64,000 bases of DNA. Source: Deltaproteobacteria bacterium (GTDB lineage Bacteria > Myxococcota_A > Polyangia > Polyangiales > Polyangiaceae). The stretch spans positions 62,001 to 126,000 of the forward strand of contig QJWJ01000438.1 in assembly GCA_003235365.1 (NCBI GenBank). Direction: 5' to 3'. Position numbers and translations under genes: made by a program. This document shows positions 6,808 to 14,911 of this stretch, in pieces. The notes below the pieces were generated by a model that saw nothing but the letters and a program-made list of their open reading frames with translations, was not told the origin of the DNA and did not search any database. Positions within the stretch are counted from its first letter, which is position 1, and each line of letters opens with the position of its first letter.

Positions 6808-9611
6808 CAGTCGCTCCTGTAGTTGCGTGCACGGCGCACGAAAGACCTCAACGCGTCGAACAGCGTGGCGTATCGTTGATCCTTCTCCCAACGGAGTGTG
6901 GAGAGAGTTGCGGTGATCTCGCGCGCGACACGAACGAGCTGCTCGAGGCCATCCAGATTCTGCTCCTTGCCGGGCTCTGCTCGTTCGAAGCGATCGAGCA
7001 AACCGTCGCGGTAGGCGATATAGTACCACGCCGCGATGAGATGCTCTAAGCCTGAGCGCCGGGCGAGTTCTTCGCCGACCTCGCCGAACAGTACGGGCGA
7101 GTCCGGATACTGTCGCATGTCTTTGCCGAGAAGCAACTCGGCGGAACGCGTCAGGCGTTCGGCGACGCTGATGGCCCAAGGCTCCTGCCCGTGGTCGATT
7201 GCGCCTTGCACCGTCCTGAATGTGTGGGAATCGGTGACCCGAGCGCCTAGCACGACTTCCGTGGCGTCGGGTGCCTTGGACACGATCGCGACGCGCCGTT
7301 TCAATTCGGCGGTGAGCTTGTCACTTCCGTCGTCGTCCACGCTGTACTCGAAGGGAGCAAATAGGGAGCACAGCGCTCGATGCTGAACGCCTTCTTCGGG
7401 GACGGCGAGTTCGGCGGTTCTACACAACACAGCAATGGCACCCAGTGGGTTGCTTGCGAGTCGAACCCCAAATTCGAACAGAACGTTCGTCCTCCACCCC
7501 GTCCAGTCGGCCACGCAGAGATCGCTGCGACGAATCTCGGCGTACAGTTTCTGCGCCGTGAGCAGCGGAGAGGGCGAGTTCAACATGGTCAGGACTTTGC
7601 TGTCGCCGCCCAATGCCGTGCGCAGTGAACTTTCGACGACGCTGCCGGCGTCTTCGAGGTAGTCGTTGTCGAACCACGAGAGCAGGAGCGCTTGCTGCGA
7701 CGCAGGAACGGGGCGGTACGTATCGGGGTCGGCGCCCAATCGACGAACGGCGTCGAAAACCGGGAGGTCGAGGTAGCTCTCGGGAAGTGCCGCGAGGAGT
7801 TTGGATGCGTCGACGAAGCGGCGACGCAGGACGTCGATGAACTCCTCGCCTCGCTTGGGGCGCGGGACGATGCTGATCTCGCGAAGATTGAACGGAAGCT
7901 CGAGCCATCCCTCGGCGGTGAGGTCGCCGCGATGAACGACGATGGTCACGCCCCGCCGAACGGCAGCGCGAACGCCGAGCAGCAGTGCCAATCCTGGCTG
8001 GTTCTGACCGAGATCGAACACTGCAATCTGCGCCGTGCACAGTGCTCGCAACGTGTGCTCGTAGCGTGCTGGTTCTGAAAGCGCCTCGTCGACTCGGATC
8101 AACGTCGCCTCCGTCATCACCTGTTTGCCAGAAACCCTGAGATCGTCCTTGTCGCGAGCACGGCGCAAGGCGTGTTTGACGTCGATTAACAAGTCGTCCG
8201 GTTTGGGGTGCGCCGTGACGATGACGCATCCCGCCCGTGCTGCGAAGTCACCGAGCAGGGGCTGAGGGTCGGAGTAGTCGCGCTCGGTCCACAACGGCCT
8301 GCGTGTCCAATCCTCTGAAGCCGGTGTCTGTCTCCAACTGCTCCGCAGCGATTGGGTAGCCTTCCAGATCTCTGGAAAGTCCGCCTGCAATGCGCTGACC
8401 GGACCATGACGGTACAGGACGTGATCGAACGGCCCTTCTGGAACCGGTTCGCCGTTGTTCTCGTAGGATACCTGGAACTGATCGTCGATGCGTCGGGGGG
8501 GATTGAGGTACCCCGGAGTCTCGAGAAAGCTGATCAGACCGCTTCTCGAGTGAAGGACCCACGCCACCATCAAGCGGTTGAGAATCGAAGCAGGTCCAGA
8601 GAACAGGCGTTGCTCGGTGCAATTGAGAAATACCTCGACGTCGTTTCGCAGACCTAAGGGAACCTGGATCTTCGCTGCGGCTTCGCGAAACTCGCGGCTG
8701 CGGTCCGTGTCCGGAGCGTCGTGCGCGAATTCCCGAACGACGTCCACGACGCTTGGCGGAACCGCTTCGAGGAATTGCTCGATGACGGTCTGGTGATCGA
8801 ACGGTGCGATGCACAGGCGCAGCAGGTCAGTCAACGCACCGTCGCCGAAGCCCGAAACCAACCAGCGTCCCCGCGCTTCGAAGCTGTCTGCCGGGTCGTC
8901 CACCCAGTAACTGTGTTGGGCGAGCCCATCCGCTTTCTCGATGCCGAAGCCAACCGCGAGCACCACCGCCCTGAAGTGCTCCGTGCCGCCGGGCAGCTCG
9001 ACGGTGACGGGCCGTTGATTCGACTGGCGAACGGCGAGATCCGAAAGCCGTTGCTGCTGGCACCGGATGAGCGGTGTGCCGGAAGCATCCAGGCAGCCCG
9101 TTCGGATGGCGTCGAACGACTCGCCGAGGGAGGCTATGACTTCGTTTGCGGTGCCGGCCTTCCAGTCCAGGACGGGAAGGCCCGCATGTGGTGAGAGTGC
9201 GTCATCGCCCCAAGGCCAGTCATAAAGGTGTGGGTGCAACGCACGCTGGCGACTCGCTCGCTGGATTGGGATCCTTCCTTGCGCCTCGTGCGGGTTCCCC
9301 ATCGCTTCGAACAGCCGCACTCGGACGCCGCGCAACGCGAAGGCGGCGGCAGCGGTGAGTCCGGCGGCGCCAGCTCCAACCACGGCAACCTCTTGATCCG
9401 CCAGTACCAGGCCAGACTTGCAAATCGCGTCGACCAGATTGAGCGCTCGGACCTGTTGGGAGAAGAACGTGACCCGCGTCGCGAAGCAACCGAGGACGTA
9501 CGTCCCGGCGTACCCAGGAACGCCGAACACCCCGAGCAAGCGCTCGCGCCGCTCCGGCTCCGTCAGACCGTCGAGGGAACCGAGGCTGTCGTGTATCGTG
9601 GGCGGACTCAT
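6807..9611 (-). CDS. FAD/NAD-binding Rossmann protein fused to two NDT/TIR-like domains
   Basis: 934 residues, no signal peptide. Residues 70-260 are a Rossmann FAD/NAD(P)-binding region with VAVVGAGAAGLTAAAAFALR (GxGxxG at 79-84), an acidic strand end (RLFEA) and a second Gly-rich turn (GFGDG, about 254). Residues 520-600 carry a first nucleoside-2-deoxyribosyltransferase/TIR-like module (AQIAVFDLGQNQPG, then LALLLGVRAAVRRGVTIVVH, later LPFNLREISIV). Residues 690-765 carry a second, better preserved one: SDLCVADWTGWRTNVLFEFG, then GAIAVL and FAPFEYSV. In NDT and TIR enzymes the Glu in 'NVLFE.G'-type motifs is catalytic and cleaves a nucleoside or NAD N-glycosidic bond. Module one lacks that Glu and may be a sensor. 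Residues 780-934 are helical. The arrangement suggests redox or nucleotide sensing coupled to a nucleotide-cleaving effector; that is inference. The start is the ATG at 9611; the downstream TPR gene is translationally coupled. Confidence 0.75.
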   Translation of the reverse strand: MSPPTIHDSLGSLDGLTEPERRERLLGVFGVPGYAGTYVLGCFATRVTFFSQQVRALNLVDAICKSGLVLADQEVAVVGAGAAGLTAAAAFALRGVRVRLFEAMGNPHEAQGRIPIQRASRQRALHPHLYDWPWGDDALSPHAGLPVLDWKAGTANEVIASLGESFDAIRTGCLDASGTPLIRCQQQRLSDLAVRQSNQRPVTVELPGGTEHFRAVVLAVGFGIEKADGLAQHSYWVDDPADSFEARGRWLVSGFGDGALTDLLRLCIAPFDHQTVIEQFLEAVPPSVVDVVREFAHDAPDTDRSREFREAAAKIQVPLGLRNDVEVFLNCTEQRLFSGPASILNRLMVAWVLHSRSGLISFLETPGYLNPPRRIDDQFQVSYENNGEPVPEGPFDHVLYRHGPVSALQADFPEIWKATQSLRSSWRQTPASEDWTRRPLWTERDYSDPQPLLGDFAARAGCVIVTAHPKPDDLLIDVKHALRRARDKDDLRVSGKQVMTEATLIRVDEALSEPARYEHTLRALCTAQIAVFDLGQNQPGLALLLGVRAAVRRGVTIVVHRGDLTAEGWLELPFNLREISIVPRPKRGEEFIDVLRRRFVDASKLLAALPESYLDLPVFDAVRRLGADPDTYRPVPASQQALLLSWFDNDYLEDAGSVVESSLRTALGGDSKVLTMLNSPSPLLTAQKLYAEIRRSDLCVADWTGWRTNVLFEFGVRLASNPLGAIAVLCRTAELAVPEEGVQHRALCSLFAPFEYSVDDDGSDKLTAELKRRVAIVSKAPDATEVVLGARVTDSHTFRTVQGAIDHGQEPWAISVAERLTRSAELLLGKDMRQYPDSPVLFGEVGEELARRSGLEHLIAAWYYIAYRDGLLDRFERAEPGKEQNLDGLEQLVRVAREITATLSTLRWEKDQRYATLFDALRSFVRRARNYRSD

Positions 9612-9714
9612 ACGGGGGGCCTGGCGAGGGTCGTGGCTCGTGATTACACCGCACAGGATACCAGCAACGCGTGCTGGGCGCCGCGGGGGATGTCACTTGC
9701 ACTGCCCTGTCACC

Positions 9715-9779
9715 GCGAGCCCCTGAGCGCTGGCGGCCGTGCGCAAGCCCGCCCGATGCGGGCTTGCCGGCACGCCCGG
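9715..9779. repeat. 65-bp direct repeat, copy 1 (duplicated tRNA-Arg 3' end and hairpin)
   Basis: This copy is identical over 65 bases to 9825-9889. It includes the last bases of the tRNA-Arg acceptor arm and the hairpin downstream of it. A further six bases (GGCTCG) match the T-arm after a 3-base gap. The copies are 110 bp apart, with a decayed partial copy between them. Confidence 0.9.
9743..9767 (-). terminator. Hairpin in repeat copy 1
   Basis: A perfect 10-bp stem (GCAAGCCCGC / GCGGGCTTGC) with a 5-base loop CCGAT. It is the duplicate of the hairpin next to the tRNA. No T run follows, so termination strength is uncertain. Confidence 0.45.
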
Positions 9780-9824
9780 GGCTCGTGGCACGAAGCGAGC
9801 GCTGAGGCAGAAGCCAAAGCGGAA

Positions 9825-9889
9825 GCGAGCCCCTGAGCGCTGGCGGCCGTGCGCAAGCCCGCCCGATGCGGGCTTGCCGGCACGCCCGG
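9825..9889. repeat. 65-bp direct repeat, copy 2 (at tRNA-Arg 3' end)
   Basis: This is the copy that runs into the intact tRNA-Arg gene. A repeat that carries a tRNA 3' end plus its flank is the usual trace of integrase-mediated insertion at a tRNA, or of a local tandem duplication. No integrase gene is visible nearby. Confidence 0.9.
9853..9877 (-). terminator. Hairpin just downstream of tRNA-Arg
   Basis: A perfect 10-bp GC-rich stem with loop CCGAT starts four bases after the tRNA 3' end on the minus strand. Its position fits an intrinsic terminator or processing signal for the tRNA transcript, although there is no clear T run. Confidence 0.55.
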
Positions 9890-9954
9890 CAGGGCTCGAA
9901 CCTGCGACCAGTGGATTAGAAATCCACCGCTCTATCCGACTGAGCTACGGGCGC
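9881..9954 (-). tRNA. tRNA-Arg (anticodon UCU)
   Basis: Reading the minus strand from 9954 gives a cloverleaf: acceptor GCGCCCG pairing with CGGGCGT (first pair G-U), D-arm GCTC...GAGC with AGTCGGAT loop, anticodon stem GTGGA/TCCAC with loop TTTCTAA (anticodon TCT), and T-arm GCAGG TTCGAGC CCTGC. It reads AGA codons. CCA is not encoded: the acceptor is followed by G, then CCG. The tRNA nucleotidyltransferase at 35568-36962 would add CCA. Confidence 0.95.
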
Positions 9955-10129
9955 TCGTACCCGACCTCTCTGGGCCGGCAGCGCAGCATCTTCCAAAGGG
10001 TGGCGCATGCTGTCAACGGCTGCATGTGCAGGGGGGGCTGGCGCGCGGCCGGCAACTTGCGCCTGATGGTCGGCGGTGCGCCCAATCCGGGTGATTTACG
10101 CCGAATGGGGAAAGATGTATGGGTAGGTC

Positions 10130-10645
10130 ATGGGAGTTCGATGGTACGGGGTTGTGGGCGTAGTGCTGGGGGCGGTTGCCTGTGGCGGGGAGAAGAAGGA
10201 ACCGCAGTTCCCGCCCCCCGCGCCAGCAAGTAGCGGGGAGGAGCGACCGGATCCGAGTTGGGATACGGGCGAGAATCGCAACTACGAGCCGGAGCCCGAA
10301 CCAGAGCCTGAGCCGAAGAGCGGCGAAGAAGAACTCGAGAAGCCCGAATTCAAACCCGGCATGAGCGTCAACGAGGCGATCAGTGCCGTTCCGTCGTACT
10401 ACGACTACGTGGGCATCGATCAGGAAGTGCTCGCCAAGCCCCTGACCAATCCGGACACGTACAAGGAGTGCAACGTCACTCCGAACGACCACTTCAAGGT
10501 CAAGATCGCGGTCTGGAACGGCAAAGTCGTCGGCGCAGACGTCGAGGCAACTCCCGCCAAGAAAGATTGTCTCGATCGCGTCGTGCGCTCCATCGAGTAC
10601 AAGGAGCAGGTCGAGTCGATCAACACCGTCGAATACTCGTTCTGA
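10130..10645 (+). CDS. Lipoprotein with AgmX/PglI-like C-terminal domain
   Basis: 171 residues. The signal peptide ends in a lipobox (VVLGAVAC, Cys18). Then come a Pro/Glu/Lys linker with EP repeats (residues 50-65) and a domain from about 75. That domain has a Cys, then FKVKIAVWNGKVVGADVEAT, then CLDRVVRSIEY and a final VEYSF strand. This strand-turn-strand-Cys-helix order resembles the TonB/AgmX/PglI C-terminal domain that myxobacteria use in many gliding and envelope proteins. The assignment is by pattern and is moderate. It follows the tRNA region and precedes the GreA-like gene by 94 bases. Confidence 0.65.
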   Translation: MGVRWYGVVGVVLGAVACGGEKKEPQFPPPAPASSGEERPDPSWDTGENRNYEPEPEPEPEPKSGEEELEKPEFKPGMSVNEAISAVPSYYDYVGIDQEVLAKPLTNPDTYKECNVTPNDHFKVKIAVWNGKVVGADVEATPAKKDCLDRVVRSIEYKEQVESINTVEYSF

Positions 10646-10739
10646 GTCTTCTGCGCCCACGACATCAACCGCAGAGAAGCCTGATGGCGCGCCGTCGGCA
10701 TGCTGCGACTTTCACGCGAAAAGCTCCAAGGGGCAGACA

Positions 10740-11249
10740 ATGGACGTTCTCGAAGCCGTGCGTCGCATCGACAAGGCCACATTGCTGGACAAGGTGATCG
10801 CCCACGTAGACGCCGAGTTGGAGGTAGCCGCCGCTGCTCAACGCGCGACGGCGGATGGAGCCACCCACGAGGAGAGCAAGGCGGAAAACGACAAGGACAC
10901 GCGCGCGCTCGAGTCGTCGTATCTCGCCCGGGGACAAGCCCAGCGCGTCATGGAACTGTCGGAGCAATTGGCGCTATTGCGGCGCGTCACGCCGCGTGAG
11001 TTCACCTCAGGTGATGCGAGCGCTGCTTCGGCACTGCTCGTACTGGAGGGCGAAGACGATGAGGTCGAAGTCGTGTGGCTATTGCCGGGGGCGGCAGGAT
11101 TCGAACTCGAGGCTTGCGGCGTGCAGTTGCGGGTGGTGACCCTCAAGTCGCCGCTCGGGCGCGCCCTGGTCGGCTGCTACGAAGACGACGACGTGGAGGT
11201 GCGTGTGCCCAAGGGCGTCAAGCGTTACAGCGTCGCGGCCGTGTGTTGA
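10740..11249 (+). CDS. GreA/GreB-family transcription elongation factor-like protein
   Basis: 169 residues, with an AAGGGG ribosome site at 10728-10733. Residues 1-85 are helical, as in the Gre coiled coil that enters the RNA polymerase secondary channel. They include ENDKDTRALESSYLARGQAQ. The C-terminal half has the FKBP-like Gre domain signature: VVTLKSPLGRALVGCYEDDD followed by VEVRVPKG and YSVAAV. Gre factors stimulate transcript cleavage by stalled RNA polymerase through two acidic residues at the coiled-coil tip. I cannot assign that tip here, so it may instead be one of the Gre-like RNA-polymerase modulators frequent in this phylum. The convergent uppS gene ends 62 bases downstream. 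Confidence 0.75.
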   Translation: MDVLEAVRRIDKATLLDKVIAHVDAELEVAAAAQRATADGATHEESKAENDKDTRALESSYLARGQAQRVMELSEQLALLRRVTPREFTSGDASAASALLVLEGEDDEVEVVWLLPGAAGFELEACGVQLRVVTLKSPLGRALVGCYEDDDVEVRVPKGVKRYSVAAVC

Positions 11250-11287
11250 CCAGTGGCAGCTATTGTCGTGGTCGAATCGACCGACAG

Positions 11288-11324
11288 TGACAGGAGCTAC
11301 TGTGACAGGAGCTACTGTGACAGG
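11288..11324. repeat. 15-bp tandem repeat at the 3' end of uppS
   Basis: Two and a half copies of TGACAGGAGCTACTG lie at 11288-11324, overlapping the last codons and stop of uppS. On the minus strand the uppS stop codon lies in this repeat, so copy changes could shift the very C-terminus. Confidence 0.85.
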
Positions 11325-12115
11325 CTTTGCAGCTGCACCGGAGCGTGCGTGTTGTCCAGCGGATCGAAACTGCGGCCGTTGGAGTTCTGCACCTGACCGG
11401 ACGTCAACCCAAACCGGCGCTCCCGGTTTGCAAAGTAGGCCAGCGCCTGGGCGACTTGTTCCTCACCGAACTCGGGCCACATGATTGGCAGAAAGAGTAG
11501 CTCGGCGTACGCGGACTCGTAGAGCAAGAAGTCACTGACGCGCGACTCACCACCGGTGCGGATCAACAGATCTACGCTGGGCAACTTGTGCGTGGACATC
11601 TCCGCTTGGAGGCGTTGCTCGTCGATCTCCTCGGGGAGCAGCAGACCCGCGCGGACTTTGATGGCCAAGGCGCGAGCTGCGCTCACGATGTCGTTGCGAC
11701 CGCCGTAGGATAACGCCAGGCTCAGAACCATGTCGTTGCACCCAGCCGTGTACTCCATCGCTGACTCGATGGCGCGCCGTGCGCTGGTCGGCAGCTCAGA
11801 GACATCACCGACCACACTCAGGCGAATTCCACGTTCCCGCAATTCATACTTCTCGCGTTCGGCGAAGTGAGCGAGCAAGTGCATCAGCGCTTTGACCTCT
11901 GCCGCAGGCCGTTGCCAATTGGCGACACTAAACGCGTAGAGTGTCAGGTACTGCACGCCTGCAGAGCGGCATGCTCGAACGGTGGCGCGCACCGAGTCAG
12001 CGCCTTTGGCGTGACCCTCGGTACGTGCGAGCCCCCGGGCCTCTGCCCATCTGCCGTTGCCGTCCATGATGATGGCTATGTGTCGAGGGATCTTGGCAAT
12101 CGTTTCGGACATCAA
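11312..12115 (-). CDS. uppS: Undecaprenyl diphosphate synthase (UppS)
   Basis: 267 residues. It condenses eight isopentenyl diphosphates onto farnesyl diphosphate in cis, giving the C55 carrier lipid for peptidoglycan and O-antigen. The N-terminus has IAIIMDGNGRWAEARGL, with the catalytic Asp18 in MDGNGRWA, then the TEGHAKGAD substrate loop. TLYAFSVANWQRP follows, then SYGGRNDIV. RTGGESRVSDFLLYESAYAE near residue 190-205 is the C-terminal diphosphate-binding signature. The length is normal for the family. The last 25 residues, rich in Asn/Ser/Gln, are an extension and overlap a tandem repeat. No cdsA or dxr is adjacent, unlike many proteobacteria. Confidence 0.97.
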   Translation of the reverse strand: MMSETIAKIPRHIAIIMDGNGRWAEARGLARTEGHAKGADSVRATVRACRSAGVQYLTLYAFSVANWQRPAAEVKALMHLLAHFAEREKYELRERGIRLSVVGDVSELPTSARRAIESAMEYTAGCNDMVLSLALSYGGRNDIVSAARALAIKVRAGLLLPEEIDEQRLQAEMSTHKLPSVDLLIRTGGESRVSDFLLYESAYAELLFLPIMWPEFGEEQVAQALAYFANRERRFGLTSGQVQNSNGRSFDPLDNTHAPVQLQSLSQ

Positions 12116-12454
12116 CGGGCCTCAGGGTGCGCTGGAGGTTGCACCACGAAGATGCCTGGCCTCACACGCGGCTGGTGTGGAGGTTTCGAGGAGCTTCTCG
12201 GTCAGTGGTTCGCCTTTGGGCCGCAGGTAGCCAGCTCGGGCCGGATCGACGTCATGTCGTTGTAGCTGGGGAAGAGCTCGCTTACGTAACGCGTGCCTCT
12301 GCCTGCACTTGTCTCACGGCGCCACCGCCGCCAGCTGCGACAATTTGGCTCACCCGAGCCCTCAGAAACTGCCCGACAAACGTGCTGGCCCATTGAGACG
12401 CCTCCGTCGCACCGAGAGCGGCGAACACCCTGATTGCCGCGACAAATCAACTAT
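12116..12454. other. Intergenic, possible short ORF
   Basis: No firm gene. A 48-codon minus-strand frame (12282-12428, GTG start) has a protein-like composition with FVGQFLRARVSQIVAAGGGG, and lies just downstream of the ACT-domain gene. It matches nothing I know and could be chance or a remnant. Confidence 0.3.
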
Positions 12455-13210
12455 CTAGGCGTCGAGAGCTGGGGGAGCCGACGAACTGAGCCGCTTGGCG
12501 GGCTCGATGGCGTTGAGCACCGCGACTTGAATCTCCAGGCGACGCGCTGGGCCCACGGGGGATCCATCCTGCTCTGCGATCTTGAAGCGGTCGACGACGC
12601 GGCGACTCGATTCGGTCCGCACCTCGCAACGCAGCACTTGAACGCGTTGAGCGAACAGTGCTTTGGACACACTCAACAGCAGGCCGGACCGATCTTCCGT
12701 CTCGATTTCGAGCGTGCTGAGCGCTCCCTCTTCGTCTTCGATGAAACGCACTCGCGATTCACTGCTGCTCAGGCCCGTGGATGGCGCGGGGCTGGCCTTG
12801 CCCGATTCCAAGGTGTGCGCGAGCAGACCCGCGAGTGTCTCCCCGAGGTGGCTGACGTCAGCCTCTTCGATTGCCAGCACTCGTCCGCCGACCACCTTGC
12901 GCAGCCAAAAGAGATCGATTGCCTCGGTGCGCTCTCCGTCGCGACGGGTGAATGCCTCAGCGTTCACTACGTCCAAGTCACACAGCACCATGGCTTCGGA
13001 GATGATCGCCAACAGTCCTGGAACGTCATCCGCAACGATGCAGACGCCAGCGAGGTCGCCTCGCCGTTCGAAGGTCTTGATGGCGACGGCGCCTTTGCGC
13101 TGCTCAGCCAGTTGTGCGTGCATAGCCATCACCTCTGGTCGAAACGCGCTGCGGTAGCTCGCCGGCAACGATTCGACGAATCGGTGTGCGTATGCGCTCA
13201 GAGTTGTCAT
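12455..13210 (-). CDS. Tandem ACT-domain protein, GlnD C-terminus-like
   Basis: 251 residues. Two ACT-type small-ligand domains are seen. The first, about 52-98, has VCIVADDVPGLLAIISEAM followed by LDVVNAEAFTRRDGERTEAI. The second, about 160-225, has LEIETEDRSGLLLSVSKALF then VQVLRCEVRTES. This pairing and the 'DDVPGLL..I' / 'EDRSGLL' wording match the regulatory tail of GlnD, the PII uridylyltransferase that senses glutamine. The nucleotidyltransferase and HD domains of GlnD are absent. It therefore probably acts as a free-standing amino-acid sensor, partner unknown. It stands alone downstream of the kinase gene. Confidence 0.75.
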   Translation of the reverse strand: MTTLSAYAHRFVESLPASYRSAFRPEVMAMHAQLAEQRKGAVAIKTFERRGDLAGVCIVADDVPGLLAIISEAMVLCDLDVVNAEAFTRRDGERTEAIDLFWLRKVVGGRVLAIEEADVSHLGETLAGLLAHTLESGKASPAPSTGLSSSESRVRFIEDEEGALSTLEIETEDRSGLLLSVSKALFAQRVQVLRCEVRTESSRRVVDRFKIAEQDGSPVGPARRLEIQVAVLNAIEPAKRLSSSAPPALDA

Positions 13211-13342
13211 TCTGGTTCACTTATTTGTGGCGCCCCGTGATGGCGCGATTGTTGCCAACGCGTATCGTTTCAACGCCCCGCCCCAGACCTAACCCACTGG
13301 GCGTATCCGTCAAGATCAATTGGCCGAGCCGCGTGACCTGGC

Positions 13343-14911
13343 CTAACCCGTCGGGGCGATGGGAACGGGGAACGGGAAGCTCGTGGGAAAAGCCGTAGGG
13401 AGTACCGTCGGAAGAGCCGTTGGCAGCGGCAGATTGGTGGGCAACTGGAATGTTGGGATGGCCATTACTGGACTACTTGGACTAGTCGATGGCACAGGCG
13501 ACGGGCGCGATGGGCGAACCGTTTCGGGTCGCTCGGCCGGGGGATCTTCATCGAAATCGTCCTCGTCCAGTTCCGGTTCGATGGGGTCGGGAACGGCAGT
13601 GGGCGCCTGAACGCGTCGCGTGGGCTGCGGGGGAGGCGTGGGACCGACGTCGAGGAACTCATCGTAGGCATACCAGCCTCCGACCGAGATACCTGCGAGG
13701 AGGCCGGCGATCACCAGCCACAGCCAACCCGCACTGCGTCGAGCGCGCCCCGGGGTGGGGCGCTCGGTTGGCCACGCGTTGACGATTGGCGGCAAAGCCG
13801 AAGCCGGTGCACGTGGCGTTGCCACCATTTGCCCGACCTCCGGCATGCTTGCCGTCTTGGCTTTCTGTGGTGTTTGCGTTGTCGCCAGTGGCGGTCCAGC
13901 CATCGGCGGCAAGGTGCGGGGTACGTTGCTCGCACGCTCTTCGTTTTGCACGGTGGCGGCATCCCAAGCTACCGAGTCGACGCGTGGGGTCAGTGATACG
14001 GGAACGAAGGGCGTGGCGGCACCCGTGGCCATGCGCGATGCTGCAGGGAGGGAGGAGGCGCGGTTTGCCGGTGCGAACGCCAGCAGCGCCGCCCTCATCT
14101 GCGCGGCGTTCGGCCAGCGGTCTTCCGGGTTGGGACGCATGGCGCGGCGAACGATCTCTACCAAGCCCGGCGGCAGCTCGGGGCACAGCTGCCCGAGGTC
14201 CCTCAGTTCGCCTTTGATGGCTTGCTGGGCGATGTCCTGGGGTGAATCCCCTTCGGCGGGAAGCTTACCGCTCAGCATTTCGAACAGCATGATCCCGACC
14301 GAGTAGATGTCGCTGCGTTGGTCGACCAGATCCGCGGAGTAGGCCTGCTCTGGCGCCATGTACTCGGGTGTGCCCATCACCGCGCCCGGGCGAGTCAGCG
14401 TCATCTGATAGCCTTCTTCGACGCGCAGTTTGGCGATACCGAAGTCGAGCAACTTGAGCAACGGACCGTCCAAGCCTGGCGTGACGAAGACGTTGTCGGG
14501 CTTGAGGTCTCGGTGCACGACGCCGCGATCGTGCGCGGCCTGCAACCCTGCGAGGATTTGCAGCGAAAACTCCACGGCGCGTTCCGTGCTGAAGCGCGTT
14601 TCTCGTTCCAGCTGAACCGACAACGGCTCGCCGCGGAGCAGCTCCATGACCAGGTACGCGCCCTGCTCGGTCGTGTCGACGTCGGTGACGCGAGCGATGT
14701 GCGGGTTGGCGATGGTGGCGCTCAGTTTCGCTTCTTGCATGAAGCGTTGCTCGAGGCCCGGTTGGCGCGCGATCTCCGGGTGCAAGAACTTCAGCGCGAC
14801 GTGACTGCCGAGCACTTCGTGCCGCGCTTCGTAGACGGTGCCCATACCCCCTTCGCCGATGGTGCGAACGATGCGGTACTTGCCGCCGATGACGTCGCCG
14901 ACGCTCAACAC
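13343..14911 (-). CDS. Membrane-anchored serine/threonine protein kinase
   Basis: 522 residues from a GTG at 14911. The kinase domain (about 10-280) has the Gly-rich loop IGEGGMGTVYEA, Lys41 (VALK), HRDLKPDN at 133-140, DFG at 156-158 and APE at 186-188, so it should be active. A Pro/Ala/Thr-rich linker leads to one membrane segment at about 395-415. The extracytoplasmic tail is very rich in Pro, Ser and Thr and ends in repeating LPTALPTVLPTAFPT units; it has no PASTA domain. Such kinases phosphorylate Ser/Thr on cytoplasmic targets; the tail may sense the wall. Its start overlaps the stop of def by seven bases, so the two are co-translated. Confidence 0.93.
   Translation of the reverse strand: MLSVGDVIGGKYRIVRTIGEGGMGTVYEARHEVLGSHVALKFLHPEIARQPGLEQRFMQEAKLSATIANPHIARVTDVDTTEQGAYLVMELLRGEPLSVQLERETRFSTERAVEFSLQILAGLQAAHDRGVVHRDLKPDNVFVTPGLDGPLLKLLDFGIAKLRVEEGYQMTLTRPGAVMGTPEYMAPEQAYSADLVDQRSDIYSVGIMLFEMLSGKLPAEGDSPQDIAQQAIKGELRDLGQLCPELPPGLVEIVRRAMRPNPEDRWPNAAQMRAALLAFAPANRASSLPAASRMATGAATPFVPVSLTPRVDSVAWDAATVQNEERASNVPRTLPPMAGPPLATTQTPQKAKTASMPEVGQMVATPRAPASALPPIVNAWPTERPTPGRARRSAGWLWLVIAGLLAGISVGGWYAYDEFLDVGPTPPPQPTRRVQAPTAVPDPIEPELDEDDFDEDPPAERPETVRPSRPSPVPSTSPSSPVMAIPTFQLPTNLPLPTALPTVLPTAFPTSFPFPVPIAPTG

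Noticed and set aside
6807-7179. N-terminal extension of the TPR-like protein
   Set aside because: The extra 124 codons lie inside the upstream gene, read as Arg-rich sequence and are not needed, since the ATG at 6807 is coupled to the upstream stop.
11288-11324. Regulatory role for the 15-bp repeat near uppS
   Set aside because: It lies at the 3' end of the gene with no promoter to control; a slippage repeat is enough to explain it.
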